This document shows, one piece after another, positions 32,546 through 42,428 of a stretch of 64,000 nucleotides of DNA; the stretch's first letter is position 1, and every line of letters starts with the position of its first letter. The notes under the pieces were generated by a model, which was not told the origin of the DNA, searched no databases, and was given only the letters and a program-made list of their open reading frames with translations. The stretch comes from Oscillospiraceae bacterium (lineage in GTDB: Bacteria; Bacillota; Clostridia; UMGS1840), in NCBI GenBank assembly GCA_015068645.1, contig SVKD01000005.1:1-64000 (forward strand), read 5' to 3'. Made by a program: the position numbers and the translations under genes.

Positions 32546-33433
32546 ATGAATATCAGCTATGATCACTATCGGATTTTTTACAATGTTGCCAAATATAAAA
32601 GCTTTACACGTGCGGCGGAAGTAATGTTCAGTAATCAACCGAACTTAACTAGAGCAATCAAAACACTGGAAAATGAACTTGGCTGCACTTTGTTTGAGCG
32701 CTCCAACAAAGGTGTCCGCTTAACAGAAGACGGCAAAGAACTTTATGAACATATCGCCATTGCATTTGAGCATATTCAGGCAGGTGAAGAAGCAATATCC
32801 GCCAAACACAGCTTGGATAGTGGCATGGTTTCCATCGGTGCAACCGAAATCGCACTGCGGTGTTGCTTATTGCCAATTCTACGCCGTTATCACCAATTAT
32901 ATCCGGGTATCAAAATTAAAATTTTAAATGTTTCCACCCCTCAGGCACTGAAAATGATTGACAATCAACTGGTTGATTTTGCTGTATTAACAACCCCTGC
33001 CGAGATTCACGGCAAATTAACAGCAAAAAAATTACTGACCCTGCAAGAGGTTCCCATCTGCAGTATCGGTTTTGAAGTCAAAGAAAACTTATCCTTGTCC
33101 GAACTGATGCAATATCCCATTATTTCGTTGGGGACCGGAACGTCAACCTATGATTTTTACGTGGAAGAATGTTTGAAACATAGTTGCAGTTTTGCTCCCG
33201 ATATTGAAGCGGCAACCGCTGACCAAATTGTTCCCTTGGTAAAATATGATTTAGGAATCGGATTTGTGCCGAGACGTTTTTTGACATCAGAAGACGGCGT
33301 TCGGGAAATCCCACTGAAAACACCTATCTCCAAAAGAGAAGTCACCTTAATTCAAAAGAAAGGACATTCTCTTCCCCTACCCGCAAAAGAACTAATAACC
33401 ATGATCAATCGGGAATATCAAATTGATTTCTAA
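32546..33433 (+). CDS. LysR family transcriptional regulator
   Basis: A 295-residue LTTR. Residues 1-65 form the HTH (HYRIFYNVAKYKSFTRAAEVMFSNQPNLTRAIKTLE, with LGCTLFERSNKGVRLTEDG). The remainder is a type-2 periplasmic-binding-like effector domain (GSGMVSIGATEIALR, QLVDFAVLTTPAE, YDLGIGFVPRRF). The ATG chosen follows GGAGG by seven bases; the longest frame adds 27 implausible codons. Divergent transcription from the PQ-loop gene suggests that gene as a target. The inducer is not known. Confidence 0.92.
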   Translation: MNISYDHYRIFYNVAKYKSFTRAAEVMFSNQPNLTRAIKTLENELGCTLFERSNKGVRLTEDGKELYEHIAIAFEHIQAGEEAISAKHSLDSGMVSIGATEIALRCCLLPILRRYHQLYPGIKIKILNVSTPQALKMIDNQLVDFAVLTTPAEIHGKLTAKKLLTLQEVPICSIGFEVKENLSLSELMQYPIISLGTGTSTYDFYVEECLKHSCSFAPDIEAATADQIVPLVKYDLGIGFVPRRFLTSEDGVREIPLKTPISKREVTLIQKKGHSLPLPAKELITMINREYQIDF

Positions 33434-33483
33434 CAGAAAAGTATCACCCTACAGAAATAAGAATTCGCTATACCATAGAAAAA

Positions 33484-33520
33484 AACAGCAAATATCAAAG
33501 AACTGATATTTGCTGTTTTT
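33484..33520. terminator. Bidirectional intrinsic terminator
   Basis: Stem AACAGCAAATATCA/TGATATTTGCTGTT with A/T flanks, between the LysR gene and the convergent LRR gene. Confidence 0.85.
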
Positions 33521-33531
33521 TATCAATAAGT

Positions 33532-34896
33532 TTATTCCGTAATTAAAACTGTTCTGCCATTTTGGTTCCACTCTACATTAGCGCCAAAAGACTCAGCTAT
33601 CACACGCACAGGAACCATAGTTCTGTCATTTAACAACCTTGCAGGAACATCTACAGGGATACTCTTTCCGTCTTTATACATTTCGTTTGCGCCGATTTGG
33701 ATTTTAATTTCAACGCCGTCACGCTTTGCAATGGCTGTACTGGTGGACTGATCCCACTCTACATCCGCACCCATTGCTTCAAAAATGGAACGCAACGGAA
33801 CTAATGTACGGCTTTCCAACAACTCAGGATTCTGACCGTAGGAATGGAAAGAAATTCTGGTACCGTTATAGAGAACGGTTATCACACTGTTTACCGATTC
33901 ATCTGTGATATAAGAAATTTCATTCTTTTTACAAACTTCCTCTGCAACGGAACCGGCACTGCAATAGATGATACAGTTGTCCGAACCACCTAAAATACTG
34001 GGACTGATAGAGGTTACTGTATCGGGAATATAAAGACTTTTTAAATTATCGCAATCTCTGAAGGCATATCCAATGCTTTCCACACCATAAGGTATTACAA
34101 CCTCTGTTAAACTGTCACAATCCCGAAACGCATCGCTACCAATCGATTTCAATCCGACAGGTAATATAATCTGCTTTAAAGAGGTACAATCTTTAAAGGC
34201 TTCCGAACCGATATCCGTTACGGTTTCCGGGATAACAACCTCCTTCAATCCGTAACATCTAACAAAGGTTTCATTTGGTATTTCTGTGTAACCAACGGCA
34301 AGGGTTGCTTTTTCAAGATTTTCACAACCGGCAAAAAGGCTTTCTCCTATTTGTTCGATATACGGAACATCGACTTCTGTTAAGCCTGAATCTGCAAAAA
34401 CGCCATCCCCGAGGATTCTTAAATTTTTGGGGAAATTAACAGATGTGATTTTCGGACATATAGCAAAAGCACTGTCACCAATCTCTTCCAAAGAATCAGG
34501 AAGATAGACATTGGTAAGCTGTCTGCATCCTTCAAAGGCAACACTATCGATTTTTTTTAAGGTATCAGGAAAAGATACTGTTGTCAATCGCTCATTTACA
34601 GAACAACATACCTGAGCAGGAATTGTTTCCAAACTGGTCGGAAAAGTGATAGAGGTAATATCTTCATGGCTTAATAAATATGTCCAGCTTTGCATTTCGG
34701 TAACAGGAAAACCATATAAAGTTTCCGGAACGATTACGTCTCCGCCTTCTCCGATATAATCAGTGATTTTAACCTTGTTATCCAGCAATTTAAACTCCCA
34801 GTCACCCTCAGTTAATGCAAAGGCGCTCATAGTGAATAAAATCATGGCAGTGAAAACAATTGCCAATGTGAAGCTTAACCGCTTTAATACTTTCAT
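33532..34896 (-). CDS. Secreted BspA-type leucine-rich repeat protein with stalk (CuAO-N-like) domain
   Basis: A 454-residue exported protein. Signal peptide residues 1-27 (ends TMSAFA). Residues ~35-310 are about ten LRR_5 repeats of the BspA type (ITSITFPTSLETIPAQ, GCRQLTNVYLPDSLEEIGDSAF and so on). The C-terminal ~115 residues form the domain historically called copper amine oxidase N-terminal, now often stalk domain: SRTLVPLRSIFEAMGADVEWDQSTSTAI and DRTMVPVRVIAESFGANVEWNQ. No metal site or catalytic domain is present. BspA-type repeats are common surface proteins in gut bacteria and may mediate adhesion; that is inference. Confidence 0.88.
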   Translation of the reverse strand: MKVLKRLSFTLAIVFTAMILFTMSAFALTEGDWEFKLLDNKVKITDYIGEGGDVIVPETLYGFPVTEMQSWTYLLSHEDITSITFPTSLETIPAQVCCSVNERLTTVSFPDTLKKIDSVAFEGCRQLTNVYLPDSLEEIGDSAFAICPKITSVNFPKNLRILGDGVFADSGLTEVDVPYIEQIGESLFAGCENLEKATLAVGYTEIPNETFVRCYGLKEVVIPETVTDIGSEAFKDCTSLKQIILPVGLKSIGSDAFRDCDSLTEVVIPYGVESIGYAFRDCDNLKSLYIPDTVTSISPSILGGSDNCIIYCSAGSVAEEVCKKNEISYITDESVNSVITVLYNGTRISFHSYGQNPELLESRTLVPLRSIFEAMGADVEWDQSTSTAIAKRDGVEIKIQIGANEMYKDGKSIPVDVPARLLNDRTMVPVRVIAESFGANVEWNQNGRTVLITE

Positions 34897-34947
34897 TCAG
34901 TTCATCCTTTCATTTCTAAAGTTTTCTTCATAAAAGACTTATGAAAA

Positions 34948-37320
34948 CTACATGGGTAAGCCGTTTTTCAGCTTGATTTCTTTGGCATCCAATTCTGCAA
35001 CAATACCGTTTACAACCTGCAATACTTCCTCTTTTGTTAAAGTACGTTCAGGATGGGAGAATAAAATTCGTAAGGTAATGGATTTTCCTGTATCGTCGGT
35101 GTAGGTACCAACCACTTTTACGTTTTTAATCAACGGGCAGTTTGCATTTGCGATGGCATCTGCAATAGGCTGATAGGTTTCAGAAACGAAAGATAAATCA
35201 ATTTCAATTTCCGGGAATCTGGAAGCTTCCTGATAAGCGATGCTTTTGTTTTTGATATCTGCAAAATCGGTCACATCAATTTCTGCATACACGATGTTTG
35301 CTTTTTTATCAATTTCCTTGGAAACAACGGGATTTACAATACCGATTTCACCCAGTTCTTTGCCACTGCAAATGATAGCATTTAAGTTCTTGGGATGCTG
35401 ATAGGAATGAGTTGCTTCCTTGGTTTTAAATGTCAGAGCTTCGTGTTTTAAGTCGTCTGCAACTACCGCTAAAATATCGCGGAGTTCAAAATACAGAGCT
35501 TCCATTTCCTTGGTTTTGGAATACAGAGTGATTGCAAGTTTCTTTCTTTCATTGCAAAGACCGTCGTCTTTTAACCCTTCCACCACTCTGCCGATTTCAA
35601 ACACTTTAAAATCAGGAGCATAAGCGGTGTTGGATTTCACCTGACAAAGCTGAGTGGGAACGATAGATTTACGGATGGTTTTGATGTTGGGGTTTACAGA
35701 GCTTACTAAGTTGATATTGTCTTCCACTTCCAAGCCCAGTGCTTTATATTCATCATAATATGCCCACACATAAGAATGAAGTTCGTGCATGGAATAACGT
35801 TTTACCAGAATATCTTTGATTCTGTCTTCATCGCTCTTTTCCTGTGCTGCTCTTACGGGATACAAGGGCACTGCAGCGGTGTTGATATCAAAGTTATCGT
35901 AACCGTAGATACGGGTGATTTCTTCGATGATGTCCGCTTTCATAGTGACGTCTTTGGTTGCACGCCAGGACGGAACTGTTACGCCGAAGGTATCGCCGTT
36001 TACGGTTACGCCAAAGCCCAAAGCTTTTAATGTTTTTTCGATGGTAGCGTTATCAATATTGATACCGGTGTATTTATCCACAAATGCTTTTTCAAAGCTT
36101 AAGCTGATGGTGTCATAATGATAGGGATATTCATCAGTTAAAGAAGAAACCACAGTTGCAGAGGGGTCAATTTCAGTTAAAAGTTTTACGAAACGAGCGA
36201 TTGCAACGGTAGTCATTTCGGGGTCCAAGCATTTTTCGTAACGCATGGAAGCATCCGTACGGTGCGCCAGACGAACGGTTGATTTACGGATGGAGGTTGC
36301 ATCAAAGGTTGCAGATTCCAAAGTTAAAGTGGAAGTGGATTCCACAATTTCAGAATCCAAGCCACCCATAATCCCTGCGATTGCAACGGGAGTGTTATCA
36401 TTACAAATCATTAAGGTATCTTCGTCGATATCTCTTTCCACGCCATCTAAAGTCTGGAATTTAAAGGGGTTATCAAAACGTTTGATACGGATTTTTTCTA
36501 CTTTACGAGAGTCAAAAGCGTGCATCGGCTGACCCATTTCCAGCATTAAATAGTTGGTTAAGTCTGCTAAGAAGTTAAGTCCTCTCATTCCACAGTAGAA
36601 CAGACGGATTCTCATATTCATGGGGCTTACGTGCTTGGTGATGTTACCAAACTGTAAGCAGGAATATCTCTGACATAAGGGATCTTCAATTTTTAAATCC
36701 ACTTTGGGCAAATTGTTGTAAGCTTCCAAATCCGCTACGGGCAGGGGTTTTAATTCTCTGCCTGCAATTGCCGCAAATTCACGGGCGATACCATAGTGAC
36801 CCCATAAGTCGGGACGGTTGGTTAAGGATTTGTTATCCACTTCGAAGATAATATCGTCAATCTGATATAATTCTTTTAAGTCGGTACCCAATGCCACATC
36901 TTCGGTAATATCCATAATACCTGCATTTTCGTCGCTTAAACCAAGCTCTTTTTCAGAGCAGCACATACCGTTGGAGGTGTAGCCTGCCAGTTTTCTGGGG
37001 GTGATGGTGATATCGCCAATTTGTGCACCCAATTTTGCGAATGCGGTTTTCATTCCCACTCTTACGTTGGGAGCACCGCAAACCACGTCAACCAATTCAC
37101 TTTCACCGATATCCACTTTTAATAAGTGCAGTTTCTTGGATTCGGGATGGTCTTCCACAGATTTAATTTCCGCAACCACAATCCCGGAAAGGTCGGAGCC
37201 TTTCTGATAGATATCATTTTCCACTTCGGCAGTGGATAAAGAAAATTTTGCAATTAAGTCTAATTTATCCAGTCCGGACAAGTCAACAAAGTCCGAAATC
37301 CAGTTCATTGATAAAATCAT
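34948..37320 (-). CDS. pheT: Phenylalanine--tRNA ligase beta subunit
   Basis: Large subunit (790 residues) of the heterotetrameric PheRS. Domain order: N-terminal PheT region (SMNWISDFVDL), EMAP/OB tRNA-binding domain about 40-150 (VVAEIKSVEDHPESKKLHLLKVDIG, VVCGAPNVR), B3/4 editing domain about 215-380 (ESATFDATSIRKS), B5 about 400-475, the catalytic-like core, and the C-terminal FDX-ACB anticodon-binding domain about 695-790 (RFPEIEIDLSFV). It starts 17 bases after pheS, behind AAGGGGAG, in the T-box-controlled operon. Confidence 0.97.
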   Translation of the reverse strand: MILSMNWISDFVDLSGLDKLDLIAKFSLSTAEVENDIYQKGSDLSGIVVAEIKSVEDHPESKKLHLLKVDIGESELVDVVCGAPNVRVGMKTAFAKLGAQIGDITITPRKLAGYTSNGMCCSEKELGLSDENAGIMDITEDVALGTDLKELYQIDDIIFEVDNKSLTNRPDLWGHYGIAREFAAIAGRELKPLPVADLEAYNNLPKVDLKIEDPLCQRYSCLQFGNITKHVSPMNMRIRLFYCGMRGLNFLADLTNYLMLEMGQPMHAFDSRKVEKIRIKRFDNPFKFQTLDGVERDIDEDTLMICNDNTPVAIAGIMGGLDSEIVESTSTLTLESATFDATSIRKSTVRLAHRTDASMRYEKCLDPEMTTVAIARFVKLLTEIDPSATVVSSLTDEYPYHYDTISLSFEKAFVDKYTGINIDNATIEKTLKALGFGVTVNGDTFGVTVPSWRATKDVTMKADIIEEITRIYGYDNFDINTAAVPLYPVRAAQEKSDEDRIKDILVKRYSMHELHSYVWAYYDEYKALGLEVEDNINLVSSVNPNIKTIRKSIVPTQLCQVKSNTAYAPDFKVFEIGRVVEGLKDDGLCNERKKLAITLYSKTKEMEALYFELRDILAVVADDLKHEALTFKTKEATHSYQHPKNLNAIICSGKELGEIGIVNPVVSKEIDKKANIVYAEIDVTDFADIKNKSIAYQEASRFPEIEIDLSFVSETYQPIADAIANANCPLIKNVKVVGTYTDDTGKSITLRILFSHPERTLTKEEVLQVVNGIVAELDAKEIKLKNGLPM

Positions 37321-37337
37321 TTCTTCGCTCCCCTTTC

Positions 37338-38390
37338 TTATTTATCGTCAGTAAACTGAGACAGTGCTTTTAAGCTGCCGCTGTTTAAATCACGAATGTC
37401 TTTTACGCCGTATTTCATCATAGCAAGACGGGTTAAGCCTAAGCCAAATGCAAAACCGGTGTATTCTTCGGGGTCAATACCGCCTGCTTTTAACACTTCG
37501 GGATGAATCATACCGCAGGGGCATAATTCCAGCCATCCGCTATGCTTACAGGAAGGACAACCTTCCCCACCGCAAATCAGGCAGCTGATATCCAATTCAA
37601 AACCGGGTTCCACAAAGGGGAAGAAACCGGGACGCAGACGAACCTTAATATCCTTTTGGAACACTTCGGAAAGCATGGTTTTCATAAAGAAAATCAGGTT
37701 GGAAATGGAGATGTTTTTATCCACCATTACCCCTTCCATCTGGAAGAAGGTGTTTTCGTGGCAGGCATCGGTTGCTTCATTTCTAAAACATCTGCCGGGG
37801 AAAATCGCTTTGATGGGTTTTCCTTCATTGATGAGGGCATCCTTATATTTTTTATAAATGGCATTCTGTGCCGCAGAGGTATGGGATTTTAACAACTGAC
37901 CGTTATCTAAATAGTAAGTATCCTGCATATCTCTTGCGGGGTGATTTTTGGGAATGTTTAATGCTTCAAAGCATTCGTAGTCGGTTACGATTTCACTGTA
38001 ATCCTCAATGGCAAAGCCCATGGAACGAAATACTTCTTCACATTGACGCTGTACCAATGTAATCGGATGATAAGAACCTCTGTCCAACACGGGAGGCATA
38101 GACAAATCAAACAAAGGCATACGACTGTTTTCCAGTTCGATTTCCTTTTGTTTTAATTCTTCTCTTTTTTGGGTAATGGCATCGTTTACTTCGTTTTTTA
38201 AAACGTTTACTGCCTGACCGAATGTTTTCTTTTCTTCGGGACTTAAAGATTTCATTTCCTGCATAAGCTCGGTAACGAGACCTTTTTTGCCTAAGTATTC
38301 AACTCTTACTTTTTCAAGCTCTTCCATATTGGTAACACCTTGCAGTGCCAAAGAAAAGCTTTCTTTTAATGCTACGGTTTTATCAGCCAT
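37338..38390 (-). CDS. pheS: Phenylalanine--tRNA ligase alpha subunit
   Basis: Catalytic subunit (about 350 residues). The N-terminal coiled coil (residues 1-90) is followed by the class II core: DMQDTYYL and KSHTSAAQNA, motif 2 FRNEATDACHENTFFQMEG, and motif 3 GFAFGLGLTRLAMMKYGVKDIRDL. A Cys-rich insert C-x2-C-x4-C-x2-C (CLICGGEGCPSCK) and a further CPC pair could bind zinc; the first four cysteines occur in many clostridial PheS proteins. The ATG follows AAAGGA by ten bases; the longer frame would start at a TTG. Confidence 0.96.
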   Translation of the reverse strand: MADKTVALKESFSLALQGVTNMEELEKVRVEYLGKKGLVTELMQEMKSLSPEEKKTFGQAVNVLKNEVNDAITQKREELKQKEIELENSRMPLFDLSMPPVLDRGSYHPITLVQRQCEEVFRSMGFAIEDYSEIVTDYECFEALNIPKNHPARDMQDTYYLDNGQLLKSHTSAAQNAIYKKYKDALINEGKPIKAIFPGRCFRNEATDACHENTFFQMEGVMVDKNISISNLIFFMKTMLSEVFQKDIKVRLRPGFFPFVEPGFELDISCLICGGEGCPSCKHSGWLELCPCGMIHPEVLKAGGIDPEEYTGFAFGLGLTRLAMMKYGVKDIRDLNSGSLKALSQFTDDK

Positions 38391-38458
38391 AGTTTTCAAA
38401 TCCTTTCTATATCTTATGCTAATTTTAAAACAAATTTTTTAAGGGGACAAGGGCAATA

Positions 38459-38730
38459 AAAAAACAGCTCCGTCACCACAAAGGGACGAGCTGCAAACCC
38501 GCGGTACCACCCAATTTCAGATTCTTTTGATATGATTCAAAAAAACTGCACTTTTTAGTATCTTTTGGCGTGAGATACAACACCTGACTTATAATCTTAA
38601 ACAAGAAACTTCGCCAAATACTCCAATGCTGAAATTCATCTTGTATCCTATCTTGGGAGCTTCCAGCCAATGGCTCCCCTCTCTTTTAAGAATCGGATAC
38701 AGACTACTGACACATCTTCCTTGCATACCA
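38459..38730 (-). ncRNA. T-box leader controlling pheST
   Basis: On the minus strand the leader carries the T-box core TGGTACCGCGGG (about 38497-38508), overlapping an antiterminator, then a terminator stem CAGCTC/GAGCTG (38465-38493) followed by a T-run. A candidate specifier UUC (Phe) lies in GAATTTCAGC at 38628-38637. Uncharged tRNA-Phe binding would relieve termination. Location directly upstream of pheS agrees with the specificity. Confidence 0.93.
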
Positions 38731-38734
38731 TAAT

Positions 38735-38763
38735 AGTATAACAGTTCTTTTTAAAAAAGTCAA
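38735..38763 (-). promoter_or_regulatory. Sigma-A-type promoter for the pheST T-box transcript
   Basis: TTGACT, 17 bases, TATACT on the minus strand, placing the transcription start at about 38728. Confidence 0.75.
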
Positions 38764-38794
38764 GTCCCGAAAGACATTTTCTTTTCGGGACTTT
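38762..38794 (-). terminator. Intrinsic terminator after the yjjG-like gene
   Basis: Stem AGTCCCGAAA/TTTCGGGACT with T-run on the minus strand; overlaps the -35 region of the pheST promoter. Confidence 0.8.
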
Positions 38795-38799
38795 TTCCA

Positions 38800-39492
38800 T
38801 TAGAGTTTATCCAAAATTGTTTCAATCTCAGAAAAATCAGATACTTCATATGTAACAGGAAGGTTCAATCTGTTTGGCACTTTTTTTGGATTATACCACA
38901 TCGTGTCCAAACCCACATTTTCTCCGCCTTTCATATCGGAAGAAAGAGAATCACCAATGATGATGGCTTCTTCTAATGTAAAGTCCGGAATGTTTGGGAA
39001 TACAGCATCAAAAAATGCTTTTTCGGGCTTTTGGTATCCGATTTCTTCCGAGAGAAAAATGCCGTCAGCCAAAGAATCCAGTCCCGAATTTTTCAATCTG
39101 GGATACTGCACTCCTGCGGTACCGTTGGTGACATAATGAATCTGATAACCTTTCTCCTTCAGCGATAACAAAAGTTCCTTAGCACCATCTATCAAAAAAG
39201 CGTGTTTGGATAAATCGGTGCGGTAATAAGCATCAAATTCTTTAGAATCAAAGCTGATACCAAATTCCGAAAACAAAATATCAAATCGACGGTATAAAAT
39301 GGTTGCCTTTTCAATAGTTCCTCTTTCAAATTCTTCCCAAAGCATTTCGTTAATGACGGGATAACGGTTGCAGATTTCATCGGTTACGGGCAAGCCAAAA
39401 TGACGGAGGGTGTTTTTAATTGCCTCTGCCTCAGAACGGTCAAAATCCAGTAAAGTTCTGTCTACATCAAATAATAAGAATTTCTTTTTCAT
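38800..39492 (-). CDS. HAD hydrolase, YjjG-type noncanonical pyrimidine nucleotidase
   Basis: A 230-residue HAD-superfamily phosphatase. Motif I FDVDRTLLDF with the nucleophilic Asp, motif II VTNGTAG, the motif III Lys in QKPEKAFFDAV, and motif IV IIGDSLSSDMKGG. The DRTLLDF signature and length fit the YjjG subgroup, which dephosphorylates dUMP and modified pyrimidine nucleotides. Neighbouring genes give no further hint. Weak Shine-Dalgarno (AGGGAC). Confidence 0.85.
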   Translation of the reverse strand: MKKKFLLFDVDRTLLDFDRSEAEAIKNTLRHFGLPVTDEICNRYPVINEMLWEEFERGTIEKATILYRRFDILFSEFGISFDSKEFDAYYRTDLSKHAFLIDGAKELLLSLKEKGYQIHYVTNGTAGVQYPRLKNSGLDSLADGIFLSEEIGYQKPEKAFFDAVFPNIPDFTLEEAIIIGDSLSSDMKGGENVGLDTMWYNPKKVPNRLNLPVTYEVSDFSEIETILDKL

Positions 39493-39618
39493 CGTAAATC
39501 TTGTCCCTGATAATATTTTTTAGATCAATATGGTATGTTTTGTTGTCAGCACCGTTTCATACCATAGCTACACCTTATAGAATAATCAGCTCACTCATAA
39601 AAGTTCTGCGTTGGATCC

Positions 39619-40494
39619 TTATAAAAACAACAAGGTACCGAAAACGCAAATCACAACCCCAATCACTTGTCTTACGGAAAACTTTTCACGAAATACCAAT
39701 ACAGCGGCAAGAGAGGTTAAAATCACAGAACCCCCTGTCACCATCGGAAACAGAACAGTTGCGGGAATTGTTGAAGCACCAACCAATTGTAACATATAGG
39801 AAAGTCCATCTGAAACAGCTGCAAAAAATACAATCCAAATTGCTGACTTCCAGGAAATTGTTACAGAAGCTTCCTTGGAATCCTTTCCTCGATAAATCAA
39901 CAATGCTATCGCACAAATCACAATCTTCCAACACACTACAAGGAAAGCATAATCGGAAGAAGTGATCAACTCACTCGCCGGACTAATCTGATGCAGCTTA
40001 CTGATAATGCTGCAAAGGCCATTGAGCACAAAAACTAAAACGCACAAAAAGATTTGTTTCTTTTCCGGCTTGGTCACTCCGGTGTTGGAAATCGCAATTG
40101 ATACAACAATTGCCACAAGACCAAGGGTGCGAAGGAATGTTAATTGTTCATTTAAAAACAGCACGCCGAATATGTACGGAAGAACCATACCTCCCGACAT
40201 TAAAAAGAAGGTATATAATGACATACTGCCCATTTCCATAATTTTAAAGCCGATAAAAACATAGAGCATCCCTGTAATGGTTGAAAAAGCAGCCATCATA
40301 ACGGAATAAGGCGTTAAGCTTACACGGCATCCATTGATGCAAAAAAACATCACCGCACAAAAAACGCCCATCAATAAGTTGTATACCAGCCCAGATTTTA
40401 CAGCGGTTCCTGCTGCTTTTTGATAGTTCTTTTGGAACACAAAACTTGCAGCCAGGAAGATGTCGGCAATGATAATTAAAAAATACGGATTCAC
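39619..40494 (-). CDS. DMT-superfamily (EamA) transporter
   Basis: A 291-residue permease with ten membrane segments in two EamA repeats (first repeat IIIADIFLAASFVFQKNY ... VAIVVSIAISN; second starts about residue 150 and ends VIGVVICVFGTLLFL). The drug/metabolite family exports amino acids, nucleotides or other metabolites; no substrate can be named. The start is a GTG behind TTGAGGG. It lies 21 bases after the DTD gene and may be in one unit with the LOG, GNAT and DTD genes. Confidence 0.87.
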   Translation of the reverse strand: MNPYFLIIIADIFLAASFVFQKNYQKAAGTAVKSGLVYNLLMGVFCAVMFFCINGCRVSLTPYSVMMAAFSTITGMLYVFIGFKIMEMGSMSLYTFFLMSGGMVLPYIFGVLFLNEQLTFLRTLGLVAIVVSIAISNTGVTKPEKKQIFLCVLVFVLNGLCSIISKLHQISPASELITSSDYAFLVVCWKIVICAIALLIYRGKDSKEASVTISWKSAIWIVFFAAVSDGLSYMLQLVGASTIPATVLFPMVTGGSVILTSLAAVLVFREKFSVRQVIGVVICVFGTLLFL

Positions 40495-40515
40495 TGCATA
40501 TATACCCTCAACCTT

Positions 40516-40965
40516 CTATAAGATTTCCTTACTATCCAGTACAATGGTAAACGGGCCGTCATTGACTAATGAAACCTTCATATCTGCACCAAACCGTCCG
40601 CACTCTACTTTGCCAAACAGTTCACGGCATTTATCCAGCATATAAAGATACAGTTCTTCTGCCATATCAGGTTTTCCAGCGTTAATAAAGCTGGGGCGGT
40701 TTCCTTTTTTACAGTCGGCATACAAGGTGAATTGAGAAACTGCAAGTACCTCACCGCCAACATCTGCAATGCTTAAATTTGTTTTGCCGTTTTCATCTTC
40801 AAAAATGCGGAGTTTTGATATTTTCTCCAGCATTTTATCTGCAATTTGTTTGGTATCTTCATTAGAAATACCGATGAGAAGCAGATATCCTTTGCCGATT
40901 TGCCCGTGAACGGTTCCGTCAATTTTAACACTTGCTTCCAAAACTCTTTGAATGACTATTTTCAT
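40516..40965 (-). CDS. dtd: D-aminoacyl-tRNA deacylase
   Basis: A 149-residue DTD enzyme that removes D-amino acids (and glycine mischarged on tRNA-Ala) from tRNA. It has [17 protein letters not shown] at the start, the active-site motif [17 protein letters not shown], and the cross-subunit motif NDGPFTI, where the usual Val is Phe but the Gly-Pro pair is kept. Length is typical. Confidence 0.95.
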   Translation of the reverse strand: MKIVIQRVLEASVKIDGTVHGQIGKGYLLLIGISNEDTKQIADKMLEKISKLRIFEDENGKTNLSIADVGGEVLAVSQFTLYADCKKGNRPSFINAGKPDMAEELYLYMLDKCRELFGKVECGRFGADMKVSLVNDGPFTIVLDSKEIL

Positions 40966-40989
40966 TTTTTTGGTATCCTTTTTTCTGTA

Positions 40990-41514
40990 TTATACTTTCT
41001 TTTCCAAAAGAACCATATTGATGCCCGTCATAGAATGAAACACACAGGGAACGATTCCGATTTCTTTGTATCCTAATTTTTCATACATCGTTCTGGCACG
41101 AACATTTCGCTCGTTGGTATCCATCCGAAGATAAGGGCATCCTTGTTTTTTCGCATACTGCTCATAAAATTCTACAAATTTTTTAGCATAGCCTTTTCGA
41201 GCAGCCTTTGTGGAGATAACCAACGTATGAAGCACCATAATTTCTTCGTCAGCGGCATCATACTGCCAATTACCTACGGGATACACATCCATTTGTTCCT
41301 GATTGATAACCGCCGTTCCCATTACTCCCGATTCGTCTTCCAAAACGAATAAATCATGTCGCAAAAGTGCCGCCTCTGCAGTAGCTTTTACGGGATAAAT
41401 ATTGCGATTCCAACCGATAACAGCCCTGCCCTCTTCTTCCTCAATATGATTTTCTAAATAAATTTGCCAAATTCTTTCAATATCTTTTTCTTCTGCTTTG
41501 CGAAATTGTAACAT
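40990..41514 (-). CDS. GNAT family N-acetyltransferase
   Basis: A 174-residue acetyltransferase. The N-terminal strand (MLQFRKAEEKDIERIWQIYLEN), the core VLHTLVISTKAARKGYAKKFVEFYEQYAKKQG with the acetyl-CoA loop (A-A-R-K-G-Y-A), and the C-terminal LRMDTNERNVRARTMYEKLGYKEIG are clear. Substrate unknown. AAGGAA precedes the ATG. It sits 17 bases after the LOG-family gene. Confidence 0.88.
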   Translation of the reverse strand: MLQFRKAEEKDIERIWQIYLENHIEEEEGRAVIGWNRNIYPVKATAEAALLRHDLFVLEDESGVMGTAVINQEQMDVYPVGNWQYDAADEEIMVLHTLVISTKAARKGYAKKFVEFYEQYAKKQGCPYLRMDTNERNVRARTMYEKLGYKEIGIVPCVFHSMTGINMVLLEKKV

Positions 41515-41531
41515 TGTTTATAATTCCTTGT

Positions 41532-42089
41532 TTACTTTTTGATTTCTGCTAACATAGACTGTAAGTTTTCGTCTTCAATATCGGTAACAACGTGATATAA
41601 AGTGCGGATTTTTTCTCCTGCTGCTTTTTGAGCAATCAAGCTATCCATCAGTGCCAGAAGACTATCATAAAAGCCATCTAAATTTAAAATCACAATGGGT
41701 GTTTCCATCTGTTCTAAATATTTTAGGGTTATAATCTGGAAAAATTCATCCATCGTGCCAATACCGCCGGGTGCAATCAGATATAAATCTGCGTGCTTTT
41801 CCATCAATGTTTTTCGTTCTGCCATAGTGTCTACCTTGATGGTATTATCACAGTCAAAAATATCTTCAAAATCGCCCATAAAGCGAGGTGTTACACCCAT
41901 GATATAGCCGCCGTTTTCACGAAAACCTCTTGCAGCCGCACCCATACAACCGGTTGCACCTGCACCATATACCAGAGAAAAACCCTGTTTTGCTAAATTT
42001 CCACACAATTCTTTTACAGCATCCTTATGAACATCCGAGATATTGTCGGATGCACCGCCATATAAACATACAAAAAACTGTTTAGACAT
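41532..42089 (-). CDS. LOG family (TIGR00730) phosphoribohydrolase
   Basis: A 185-residue Rossmann-like protein of the LOG/YvdD family. Signature residues: VCLYGGASD at the N-terminus, LVYGAGATGCMGAAARG, the active-site motif PGGIGTMDEFFQ, and an upstream MAERKTLM with conserved Arg-Lys. Characterised members hydrolyse nucleoside 5'-monophosphates such as cytokinin riboside monophosphates. The start is the ATG six bases behind GGAGGAG. Confidence 0.9.
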   Translation of the reverse strand: MSKQFFVCLYGGASDNISDVHKDAVKELCGNLAKQGFSLVYGAGATGCMGAAARGFRENGGYIMGVTPRFMGDFEDIFDCDNTIKVDTMAERKTLMEKHADLYLIAPGGIGTMDEFFQIITLKYLEQMETPIVILNLDGFYDSLLALMDSLIAQKAAGEKIRTLYHVVTDIEDENLQSMLAEIKK

Positions 42090-42186
42090 TTTTGACTCCT
42101 CCAATAATCATGTTTCCATGCTTTTATTATACCATTTTATGCAGCGAATTGCAAGATGTTGCAAAAACTTTTCTGTAAAAAGTAAA

Positions 42187-42215
42187 AGTCCCCACACTTT
42201 CGTGTGAGGACTTTT
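42187..42215. terminator. Terminator after tRNA-Thr
   Basis: Stem AGTCC.CACAC/GTGTG.GGACT with a TTTC loop and A/T flanks, directly 3' of the minus-strand tRNA. Confidence 0.8.
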
Positions 42216-42291
<76 letters not shown>

Positions 42292-42428
42292 CAACCAACG
42301 AGTGATATTATAGCAAATAACTTTTCATTTGTCAATACATTTTTTCAATTTTTTTTATTTTTTTTTAATTTGTTTGTATTTTATCGAAAAACAGTGTTAA
42401 AAAACGCGTAATATGACGTATTTTAACC

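Larger units (their letters stand above)
38391..38799. other. 409-base gap upstream of pheS
   Basis: Fully explained by the pheS T-box leader, its promoter, and the terminator of the yjjG-like gene. Confidence 0.8.
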